NCBI RefSeq assembly: GCF_900103195.1
Contig: NZ_FMWU01000026.1
Span: 1-64,000 of the forward strand
Source of the DNA: Methylobacterium sp. UNC378MF
Lineage (GTDB): Bacteria; Pseudomonadota; Alphaproteobacteria; Rhizobiales; Beijerinckiaceae
DNA: 64,000 nucleotides
Direction of reading: 5' to 3'
The notes beneath the pieces were generated by a model. The model saw nothing but the letters and a program-made list of their open reading frames with translations, was not told the DNA's origin and searched no databases. The position numbers and the translations under genes are program-made. Position 1 is the first letter of the stretch, and the number at the start of each line of letters is the position of its first letter. Shown piece by piece: positions 44,206 through 51,922 of this stretch.

Positions 44206-46884
44206 ATGAGCGGCGTCAACGAGATCCGGTCGACCTTCCTCGACTACTTCGCCAAGGCGGGGCACGAAATCGTGCCCTCGTCGAGCCTCGTGCCGAAGAA
44301 CGATCCGACGCTGATGTTCACGAACGCCGGCATGGTGCAGTTCAAGAACGTCTTCACCGGGATGGAGAAGCGTGCCTACGATCGGGCCACGACCGCGCAG
44401 AAATGCGTGCGGGCGGGCGGCAAGCACAACGACCTCGACAATGTCGGGTACACGGCGCGCCACCATACGTTCTTCGAGATGCTCGGCAACTTCTCGTTCG
44501 GCGATTACTTCAAGGACCGCGCCATCGAGCTGGCCTGGACGCTGATCACCAAGGAGTTCGGCCTCAAGCCCGACCGATTGCTGGTGACCGTCTACGCGGA
44601 TGACGACGAGGCCGCCGGCCTCTGGAAGAAGATCGCCGGCTTCTCCGACGAGAAGATCATACGGATCGGGACTTCCGACAATTTCTGGCAGATGGGCGAT
44701 ACCGGCCCCTGCGGTCCGTGCTCGGAGATCTTCATCGACCAGGGCCCGGCGCTCCGGGGCGGACCGCCCGGCTCGCCGGACGAGGACGGTGATCGGTTCC
44801 TCGAGTTCTGGAACCTCGTGTTCATGCAGTACGAGCAACTGGAGCCGGGTTCGCGTAACCCGCTGCCGCGGCCGTCGATCGACACCGGCATGGGCCTCGA
44901 GCGCATGGCGGCAATCCTCCAGGGCGTTCATTCGAACTACGATACCGACCTGTTCCGCGCCCTGATTGATGCCGTTGCACACGCAATCTCACGGGCGCCC
45001 GAGGCGGCGACGATGGCGTCCTACCGGGTGATCGCAGATCACCTGCGCGCTGCCTCCTTCCTGGTGGCCGACGGCGTGCTGCCGGGCAACGAGGGGCGCG
45101 GCTACGTGCTCCGCCGGATCATGCGCCGGGCCATGCGTCACGCTGAAATCCTGGGCGCTCGCGAGCCCACCATGTTCCGCCTCGTGCCGACGCTGGTGCG
45201 CGAGATGGGCCAGGCCTATCCCGAGCTGATGCGGGCCGAGAGCCTGATCGCCGAGACTCTCAAGCTGGAGGAGACCCGCTTCCGCCGCACCCTAGAGCGG
45301 GGCCTCTCGATCCTCGACGCCGAGAGCCGTGACCTCAAGGAGGGCGACAAGCTCTCCGGCGAGACCGCTTTCACGCTCTATGACACCTATGGTTTTCCCC
45401 TCGACCTGACCCAGGACGCCCTCAAGGCGCGGGGCATCGGCGTCGACACCGATGCCTTCTCGGCCGCGATGCAGCGCCAGAAGCAGGCGGCCCGCGAGGC
45501 CTGGAAGGGCTCGGGTGAGGCGGCCACCGAGACCGTGTGGTTCGGGCTGCGCGAGCGCATCGGCGCCACCGAGTTCCTCGGCTACGAGACCGAGACGGCC
45601 GAAGGCATCGTCACGGCCCTGTTGCGCGACGGCGCAGAGGTGCAGAGCCTCGATGCCGGCCAGACCGGCCTCGCCCTCGTCAACCAGACGCCGTTCTACG
45701 CCGAGTCGGGTGGTCAGGTCGGCGATACCGGGCTGATCCTGGCGCCGGGCGTTCGGGCGCGGGTCACCGACACCCAGAAGAAGCTCGGTGACGTGTTCGT
45801 CCACCACGTGACGGTGGAGGAGGGGCGGTTGAGCCTCGACCACCCGGTGGAGCTGAAGGTCGACCACGCCCGCCGCAGGGCGATCCGGGCCAACCACTCG
45901 GCCACCCACCTCCTGCACGAGGCCCTGCGGCAGGTGCTGGGCGACCACGTCGCCCAGAAGGGATCGCTGGTGAGCCCGGACCGCCTGCGATTCGATATCA
46001 GTCATCCGAAGCCGATCGAGGCGGACGAACTCGCGCGGGTCGAGGACATAGCCAACGCGGTGCTGCTCCAGAACGCGCCCGTCGCGACCAAGCTGATGGC
46101 GGTGGACGATGCCATCGCATCGGGCGCCCGGGCTCTGTTCGGCGAGAAGTACGGTGACGAGGTGCGCGTGGTGTCCATGGGGCTGCCGCTCGACGGTGAG
46201 GCCGGTTCGGGACGGCCGAAGAATTTCTCCGTTGAGCTCTGCGGCGGCACCCATGCGGCGCGCACGGGCGATATCGGCGCGATCACTGTGGTCGCGGAGA
46301 GCGCGGTGGGCGCGGGCGTCCGCCGGATCGAGGCGCTGACGGCCGACGCAGCGCGTCGCCACCGCAGCGAAGAGGCGCGGACGCTTGCGGCGCTGGCCGG
46401 CATTCTGAAGGCCCCGGTCTCGGAGGCGCCCGACCGCCTGACGGCCCTGATGGAAGATCGGCGCCGCCTGGAGCGCGAGCTGGCCGAGACCCGCCGCAAG
46501 CTCGCCATGGGCGGCGAGGGCGGCCCTGGTGCGGGTGCGCGGCAATCCGAGGTCGGCGGCGTGGCCTTTCGCCGCTCGGTCATCGAGGGTCTCGACATGC
46601 GCGACCTCAAGCCGATCGTCGACGAGGAGAAGAAGCGTCTCGGTTCCGGCATCGTCGCGGTGGTCGGCGTGGGACCCGACGGGAAGGCAGGGCTGGTGGT
46701 CGGCGTCACCGACGACCTGACCGAGCGTTACGACGCGGTCGGGCTGGTCCGGGCCGGTGCCGGCGCACTCGGCGGCAAGGGCGGCGGGGGCCGGCGCGAC
46801 ATGGCGCAGGCCGGCGGTCCCAACGGCGCGGGTGCGGAAGCGGCCCTCGACGCCGTCGAGCAGGCCCTGACCGAGGCCGCGTGA
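44206..46884 (+). CDS. alaS: Alanyl-tRNA synthetase
   Basis: A class II synthetase of 892 residues (E. coli 876). The catalytic core begins MSGVNEIRSTFLDYFAKAGH, with the motifs FTNAGMVQFKNVFTG, RHHTFFEMLGNFSFGDYFK and GMGLERMAAIL. The editing domain has the HXXXH zinc motif in NHSATHLLHEAL and the Cys-His pair in CGGTHAARTGDIG. The C-Ala domain has a Gly-rich end. The start is the ATG of MSGVNE, chosen over a 16-codon extension. Confidence 0.98.
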   Translation: MSGVNEIRSTFLDYFAKAGHEIVPSSSLVPKNDPTLMFTNAGMVQFKNVFTGMEKRAYDRATTAQKCVRAGGKHNDLDNVGYTARHHTFFEMLGNFSFGDYFKDRAIELAWTLITKEFGLKPDRLLVTVYADDDEAAGLWKKIAGFSDEKIIRIGTSDNFWQMGDTGPCGPCSEIFIDQGPALRGGPPGSPDEDGDRFLEFWNLVFMQYEQLEPGSRNPLPRPSIDTGMGLERMAAILQGVHSNYDTDLFRALIDAVAHAISRAPEAATMASYRVIADHLRAASFLVADGVLPGNEGRGYVLRRIMRRAMRHAEILGAREPTMFRLVPTLVREMGQAYPELMRAESLIAETLKLEETRFRRTLERGLSILDAESRDLKEGDKLSGETAFTLYDTYGFPLDLTQDALKARGIGVDTDAFSAAMQRQKQAAREAWKGSGEAATETVWFGLRERIGATEFLGYETETAEGIVTALLRDGAEVQSLDAGQTGLALVNQTPFYAESGGQVGDTGLILAPGVRARVTDTQKKLGDVFVHHVTVEEGRLSLDHPVELKVDHARRRAIRANHSATHLLHEALRQVLGDHVAQKGSLVSPDRLRFDISHPKPIEADELARVEDIANAVLLQNAPVATKLMAVDDAIASGARALFGEKYGDEVRVVSMGLPLDGEAGSGRPKNFSVELCGGTHAARTGDIGAITVVAESAVGAGVRRIEALTADAARRHRSEEARTLAALAGILKAPVSEAPDRLTALMEDRRRLERELAETRRKLAMGGEGGPGAGARQSEVGGVAFRRSVIEGLDMRDLKPIVDEEKKRLGSGIVAVVGVGPDGKAGLVVGVTDDLTERYDAVGLVRAGAGALGGKGGGGRRDMAQAGGPNGAGAEAALDAVEQALTEAA

Positions 46885-46931
46885 GGCGGGTTCGGTCGAG
46901 CCGCCCTAGCGGTGGTCGTGTCCGCGGGTGA

Positions 46932-47342
46932 TCACTTCACCCGCGTCCAAGTCTGCCGCTTGCAAAAGACGCTCATCACACAGCCCGCCACTTCGAGGGT
47001 GTTGGCGCTGGTGAGCTTGAGCGAGCCGGAATAGGTCTTCCCGTCGTTCGGGTTGTAGAGCGTGCCGCTGAAGCCGGCCCCGTCGCCCTGCGGCGCGCTG
47101 AGGATCTGGACGCCGACCACGCTGCGCGTGCGCAGGGCCGGATCCGGGTTCTTCGCGTCGAGCCCCTTGCCGGGGGCGCTCACGATCGTCCCGCAGAAGC
47201 CGCTGCCGCAGGGCGCGATCCGGACCCGCGACGTGCCGGTCTCCGTGAGCCAGATCCCGGACGGGTCGGCGGCCTGCGCCGTGCCGCAGAGCAGGCCTGC
47301 CGCGAGCGCCGCCAGAACCGTCCGACTTACCGTGACACGCAT
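46932..47342 (-). CDS. DUF2147 secreted protein
   Basis: 136 residues. A signal peptide (VLAALAAGLLCGTAQA) precedes a DUF2147 domain with DPSGIWLTETGTSRVRIAPC, FSGTLYNPNDGKTYSG and the end TLEVAGCVMSVFCKRQTW, a small lipocalin-like beta barrel with four Cys. Function unknown. The stop lies within a hairpin (46923-46945) shared with the end of alaS. Confidence 0.85.
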   Translation of the reverse strand: MRVTVSRTVLAALAAGLLCGTAQAADPSGIWLTETGTSRVRIAPCGSGFCGTIVSAPGKGLDAKNPDPALRTRSVVGVQILSAPQGDGAGFSGTLYNPNDGKTYSGSLKLTSANTLEVAGCVMSVFCKRQTWTRVK

Positions 47343-47375
47343 GCTGTTCCTCCCACTGTTGTTCTTCGTGTCTGC

Positions 47376-48011
47376 TCAGCGTGACGCCTGAGGCAGCGCA
47401 CTGCCCAGATAGGTCTCCACCACCTCGCAGAAGGGCTGGCCCGCGCCGGTCGACAGCACGGCGTCGACCTCGAACAGCGGGTCAGTCGGCCCGGGGGCCA
47501 CGTCGCGACTCGGGCCACGGACTGCCACCGTGCTGCGCACCGGCGCCAGCGAGCGAACGACCCGGCCGAACGGTGTGCGGGTGCCGTCCAGGGTCGCATT
47601 CATTTCGGGTGTCAGCCGCGCCGGCACGTACCAGTTATCCGCCTCCGACAGGACGCGGCCCCCGCAGGCGAGGCGGACCCGCCGATATCGCACCGGCTCG
47701 TCCGGGCCGATGGCCAGCCGGACCCGCTGCGCGGCCGTGAGCGGCTTGTCTGGAACGGCCAAGCGCTCGGCGACGAGATGTGGATCTGCGGCCAGCTTGT
47801 GGTCGGCGCACCAGCTCTCGAGGGCAAAGGTCGCGCTGTGTGCGGCGAGGATCCGGCTCCGCAGGGATGCGATCAGCGCGTCGTCGCGCGTTTCCCTCGT
47901 GGAATCGCCGGCTGCGGACGCTTGCGCCATGGCGTCGCGCGGCGCGCTCACCGCCAGCACCGACAGTATAGCGGCCAGCGCCAGGCGGATCGGCAAGCTT
48001 TCCGATGCCAT
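47376..48011 (-). CDS. Secreted chorismate-lyase-like protein
   Basis: 211 residues with a signal peptide (ALAAILSVLAVSAPRDAMA). The remainder has the UbiC/UTRA-like pattern VRYRRVRLACGGRVLSEADN, WYVPARLTPEMNATL and TRTPFGRVV. An export signal argues against cytoplasmic chorismate lyase activity in ubiquinone synthesis, so the fold has probably been reused. It is 33 bp upstream of the DUF2147 gene on the same strand, possibly an operon. The ATG of MASESLP is chosen. Confidence 0.7.
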   Translation of the reverse strand: MASESLPIRLALAAILSVLAVSAPRDAMAQASAAGDSTRETRDDALIASLRSRILAAHSATFALESWCADHKLAADPHLVAERLAVPDKPLTAAQRVRLAIGPDEPVRYRRVRLACGGRVLSEADNWYVPARLTPEMNATLDGTRTPFGRVVRSLAPVRSTVAVRGPSRDVAPGPTDPLFEVDAVLSTGAGQPFCEVVETYLGSALPQASR

Positions 48012-48475
48012 GCGTGAACTCCGATCAAGTCGAGGCTCAGTCGAAGTCGACCGTCGGAACAGCGGTCCACAGCGCCACGGCATCTCGACACATATCCTCC
48101 CCCGACGCGGCGCCGGCTTCAGTTCGGTGGCCGCCGCGTCGATGCCCGGCGATACGCGCCAGCCGAGACGGTCCTCGACCGGCAACGCGGCCGTGTCCGA
48201 GATCTAGCCAGGAAATCCCGAGCGGTCGAGATGCGCCGCCTATGAGCCAGTCCGCGAAGGCGCGTTGGCGGATTGCGGGTGCGGACGTGGCGTACGGCAA
48301 TCACGCCGTCCTTCCGGGAAGGCGCAGGCCAGCCCGGACTCCGGAACCGCCGGCGATTCCGCGGCATGCCCGCGTGGCGGTTCTGGGTTCCGGGCCCTGC
48401 TGCGCAGTCCCGGAAAGGCGGGAGAGTCCAGCCAAGGCGCAGCTGCTCCCGCCTACCCGCGCTGATGGCCCTGGC
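48012..48475. other. Gene-free gap containing a repeat
   Basis: No convincing gene. Bases 48310-48418 form a dispersed palindromic repeat; the left part is the promoter region of the chorismate-lyase-like gene. Confidence 0.5.
48310..48418. repeat. Imperfect inverted repeat, dispersed-element type
   Basis: The left arm CCTTCCGGGAAGGCGCAG and the complementary right arm (CTGCGCAGTCCCGGAAAGG side), with GGAACCGCC/GGCGGTTCTGG further in. It is similar to the element at 51735-51878. It lies downstream of the lpd stop. Confidence 0.6.
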
Positions 48476-50209
48476 TTACGCCCGACGCGCGGCCGCGGGG
48501 AGATCGGTGCAGAGGCCGAGGGCGACTTCGGCGGTCAGCCCGATCGTCTCGCCCAGCGTCGGGTGCGGGTGGATCGTGCGGCCGATATCGGCAGCGTCCG
48601 CCCCGAGTTCGATGGCCAGCGCGATTTCGCCGAGCATGTCGCCGGCGCTCGGACCGACGATGGCGCCGCCGACGACCCGCTTGGTCGCGGCATCGAACAG
48701 CAGCTTGGTCAGGCCGTAATCCGCGCCGTTGGCGATGGCCCGGCCCGATGCCGCCCAGGGGAAGCGCGCGACCTCCACGGTCCGTCCGGCCGCCTTGGCG
48801 GCGCTCTCGGTGAGGCCGACCCAGGCGATCTCCGGATCCGTGTAGGCCACGGAGGGGATCACGGCGGCATCGAAGCCGGCCCTGTGGCCGGCCGCCACCT
48901 CGGCGGCGACATGGCCCTGGTGAACGGCCTTGTGGGCGAGCATCGGCTGGCCGACGATGTCGCCGATGGCGAAGATGTGGGGCACGCTGGTGCGCATCTG
49001 CGCGTCGACGGGAACGAAGCCGTTCTCCACCGCCACCCCGGCGGCATCGAGCCCCAGACCCGCGCCGTTCGGGCGCCGGCCCGCCGCCTGCAGCACGAGG
49101 TCGTAGGTCTGCGTTTCGGCGTCGCCCGCCAGTGCGACCGTGATCCCGTCGGGTCCGGCCGTCGCGGACACGACCTCGGCGCCGGTCCGGACCCGGTCGA
49201 ACCGATGGGCGTTCCGCTTCGTCCAGATCGCCACGAGGTCGCGGTCGACCCCCTCCAGCAGGTTGGGCAGGCGCTCGACCACGTCCACCCGGGCGCCGAG
49301 CGCGCTGTAGACGGTTGCCATCTCCAGGCCGATGATGCCGCCGCCGATCACCAGCAGGCGCTTCGGCGCGAAGGGCAAGTCCAGCGCCCCCGTCGAGTTC
49401 ACGATCCGCGGATCCTCCGGCAGCATCGAGAGGGCCACCGGGGACGAGCCGGCGGCCACGATGGCGCGCGCGAAGGCAAGGCTCCGCTCCCCTCCAGCGT
49501 GGAGCGCGACGGTGACGGCGTTCGCCCCTGTAAAGCGCGCGGTGCCGCGGACCACCTCCACCTTCCGCTGGCGCGCCATCTGGGCGAGCCCGTCGGTGAG
49601 GCGGCGGACGGTGCCGGCCTTGAAGGCCCGAAGCTTCTCAAGGTCGACCGACGGGGCGCCGAAGCTGATCCCGTGCGCGGCGAGGCGGGCAGCTTCCTCG
49701 GTCACGGCGGCCACATGGAGCAGCGCCTTCGAGGGGATACACCCGACGTTGAGGCAGACGCCGCCGAGCGTCGCGTCGCGCTCGACGAGGATTACCCGCT
49801 TCCCGAGATCGGCGGCGCGGAAGGCCGCCGCGTAGCCGCCGGGGCCACCTCCGATCACCAAGACGTCGCAGGCTCCGTCGCCATGCCCATCCTTCGACGG
49901 TACGATCGCCGCCGGTGCCGGCTCTGCAGTGCCGGCTCGGGATTCAGCCCTGGACTGCGCCGCCGGCTCCTCGGCCGCGAGCCGGGCGACGAGCGTGCCG
50001 GCCGAGACCGTGTCGCCGAGGCCGACCAGCATCTCCACGAGGCGGCCGGCGACGGGGGAGGGGATGTCCAGCGTCGCCTTGTCGGATTCGACAACCAGCA
50101 GAGTCTGGTCCTTGGCGATCGACTGGCCGGCGGTCACCGGAATCTCGATCACGGGAACGTCGGCATAATCGCCGAGATCGGGAACGCGGATGTCGAAGGT
50201 CTCGGGCAT
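48476..50209 (-). CDS. lpdA: Dihydrolipoyl dehydrogenase with N-terminal lipoyl domain (PDH E3)
   Basis: 577 residues. A lipoyl domain (about 5-80) carries the lipoylated Lys in VVESDKATLDIPSP, an Ala/Glu linker follows, then an FAD/NAD oxidoreductase (about 115-577). That part has GGGPGGYAAAFRAADLG, the redox disulfide GGVCLNVGCIPSKALL, IGGGIIGLEMATVYSALG and C-terminal HPHPTLGE with the catalytic His. It reoxidises dihydrolipoyl E2. The lipoyl-E3 fusion is typical of pyruvate dehydrogenases with homodimeric E1. It is last in aceE-aceF-lpdA, with 11 bp after aceF. Confidence 0.95.
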   Translation of the reverse strand: MPETFDIRVPDLGDYADVPVIEIPVTAGQSIAKDQTLLVVESDKATLDIPSPVAGRLVEMLVGLGDTVSAGTLVARLAAEEPAAQSRAESRAGTAEPAPAAIVPSKDGHGDGACDVLVIGGGPGGYAAAFRAADLGKRVILVERDATLGGVCLNVGCIPSKALLHVAAVTEEAARLAAHGISFGAPSVDLEKLRAFKAGTVRRLTDGLAQMARQRKVEVVRGTARFTGANAVTVALHAGGERSLAFARAIVAAGSSPVALSMLPEDPRIVNSTGALDLPFAPKRLLVIGGGIIGLEMATVYSALGARVDVVERLPNLLEGVDRDLVAIWTKRNAHRFDRVRTGAEVVSATAGPDGITVALAGDAETQTYDLVLQAAGRRPNGAGLGLDAAGVAVENGFVPVDAQMRTSVPHIFAIGDIVGQPMLAHKAVHQGHVAAEVAAGHRAGFDAAVIPSVAYTDPEIAWVGLTESAAKAAGRTVEVARFPWAASGRAIANGADYGLTKLLFDAATKRVVGGAIVGPSAGDMLGEIALAIELGADAADIGRTIHPHPTLGETIGLTAEVALGLCTDLPAAARRA

Positions 50210-50220
50210 GGCGGGTGCGG

Positions 50221-51597
50221 TCACAGGAGGGCGCGGCGCAGGTCCGAGAGGACCGAGGCCACGTGGCCGAGGAAGCGGGCAGCAGCGACGCCGTCCACCA
50301 CGCGATGGTCCCAGGACAGGCTGAGCGGCAGGATCAGGCGCGGCTGGAACGCCTTGCCGTCCCACACCGCCTCTGTCCGCGAGCGCGCCGCGCCCAGGAT
50401 TGCGACTTCGGGAGCGTTGATGATCGGCGTGAAGCCGTCGCCGCCGATCCCGCCGAGCGACGATACGGAGAAGCAGCCGCCCTGCATGTCGGAGCCCGCG
50501 AGAGTTCCCGCCCGGGCCTTCTCGGCCATCTCTGCCATCTCGGTGGCGATCTCGATCAGTCCCTTGCGGTCGCAGTCGCGCACCACCGGCACCATCAGAC
50601 CCTTCGGCGTATCCACCGCGAAGCCGACATGGACATAGTCCTTCAGGACGAGGTCGCCGCCTTCCAGGGACGTGTTGAACCGCGGGTAGGCACGCAGCGC
50701 CGAGGCCGCCGCCTTGATCAGGAAGGCCACCATGGTGACACGGGCCGGCGGCGTCCGAGTCTCCCTATTGAGCCCGACGCGGAACGCCTCGATCTCGGTG
50801 ACGTCGGCCCGGTCGAAGTTGGTGACGTGAGGGATCGTGAGCCAGTTGCGGCTGAGATTGGCTCCCGAGATCGTCTGGATCCGCGAGAGCGGTTCGCGCC
50901 GCACCGGCCCGTACTTGGCGAAATCCACTTCCGGCCACGGCGGGAGGCCGGCGCCGATGCCGGACGCGGCGACGGGCTGCGAGGCGGGAGTGCCAAGCGC
51001 CGCCTTGACGAAAGCGTGCACGTCCTCGCGCAGGATTCGCCCCTTCGGCCCGCTGGCGGCCACGCGGTCGAGACCCACGCCGAGCTCGCGGGCGAGCTGG
51101 CGGACGGACGGGCTGGCATGCACCTCGCCCCGGGTTGCTTGGATCGAATCGGCTTGCGTCGTTTCCGGTAAGACGCGACCGGCTTCCTCACCCGCGCGGG
51201 AGAGAGCCGGGATGAGGGGGGCGACCTCTCCGGATGGTTCTCTCCCGTTATTCTGTCCCTCTCCCGCTGGAGAGCGGGGACCAGCGCTCTGCTTGGAAGC
51301 CGACGGCGTGTCGGCCGCGGCAGGCGCTTCCGCCGCAGGTGTGGCCCCACCGCCCTCAGCCGGCTCGACCGTTAGGATCGGCGTGCCCTCGGAAACCTTG
51401 GAGCCCACGGCAACCAGCAATTCGCGCACGATGCCGGCGACCGGGGAGGGAACCTCCATGGTGGCCTTGTCGGATTCGATGCTGAGGATCAGGTCATCCA
51501 CCGCGAGGCGGTCGCCGGGCTTCACCAGAAGCTCGATGACCGGCACGTCCCGGTAATCGCCGATATCCGGAAGGGCGATCTGCAGCGCGGCGCTCAT
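50221..51597 (-). CDS. aceF: Pyruvate dehydrogenase E2, dihydrolipoamide acetyltransferase
   Basis: 458 residues. A single lipoyl domain (1-78) with Lys in SIESDKATMEVPSP is followed by a linker (79-155), an E3-binding domain (about 155-195, ASPSVRQLARELGVGL) and a catalytic domain (about 225-458) ending with the active-site motif LSWDHRVVDGVAAARFL. The linker contains a roughly 32-residue stretch encoded by a palindromic repeat, in frame and without stop. Substrate is acetyl-lipoyl to acetyl-CoA. Catalytic residues are intact. Confidence 0.96.
   Translation of the reverse strand: MSAALQIALPDIGDYRDVPVIELLVKPGDRLAVDDLILSIESDKATMEVPSPVAGIVRELLVAVGSKVSEGTPILTVEPAEGGGATPAAEAPAAADTPSASKQSAGPRSPAGEGQNNGREPSGEVAPLIPALSRAGEEAGRVLPETTQADSIQATRGEVHASPSVRQLARELGVGLDRVAASGPKGRILREDVHAFVKAALGTPASQPVAASGIGAGLPPWPEVDFAKYGPVRREPLSRIQTISGANLSRNWLTIPHVTNFDRADVTEIEAFRVGLNRETRTPPARVTMVAFLIKAAASALRAYPRFNTSLEGGDLVLKDYVHVGFAVDTPKGLMVPVVRDCDRKGLIEIATEMAEMAEKARAGTLAGSDMQGGCFSVSSLGGIGGDGFTPIINAPEVAILGAARSRTEAVWDGKAFQPRLILPLSLSWDHRVVDGVAAARFLGHVASVLSDLRRALL
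51187..51280. repeat. Palindromic repeat inserted in-frame in the aceF linker
   Basis: Contains CACCCGCGCGGGAGAGAG at one side and CCCTCTCCCGCTGGAGAG at the other, typical of intergenic Rhizobiales palindromes. Here it lies within codons about 106-137 of aceF, adding residues such as AGPRSPAGEGQ and LIPALSRAGEEA without disrupting the frame. Confidence 0.65.
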
Positions 51598-51734
51598 GAG
51601 GGCGATTTCCCGTAGCTGGGCAAATGGGTGGCGAAGCGGTTTGGCGTACCGGCGGTGCGCTGCCGGGCCTCTTGAATGTCTGCCTTGAACCGTCTTCGCC
51701 TCGGCATTCCGGACGTGACGGTCTGACGACCAAT

Positions 51735-51878
51735 CCCGTCAGTCCGGGGCTCGCGGCAGGCGGGGCCCCTGTATCCAGAACCACGGGTGGTCCGTGATGA
51801 GAGGGCAGCGGGCCGTCCCGGCCCGGCAAGCGCGGCGATTCTGAATTCCGAACTCCGCTGCGCGGTCGCGGATGACGG
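51735..51878. repeat. Inverted-repeat element between aceE and aceF
   Basis: Two half-elements in opposite orientation: CCCGTCAGTCCGGGGCTCGC with CCAGAACC at the left, and GATTCTGAATTCCGAACTCC with GATGACGG at the right. It fits the dispersed (CCGTCATTCCGGGG...) type seen in many Rhizobiales. It occupies the 325-bp gap, which has no gene. Confidence 0.6.
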
Positions 51879-51922
51879 CGTGCCGTGTTCGAGCGATGCC
51901 TCCGTCGGTGCATCACCAAGGA

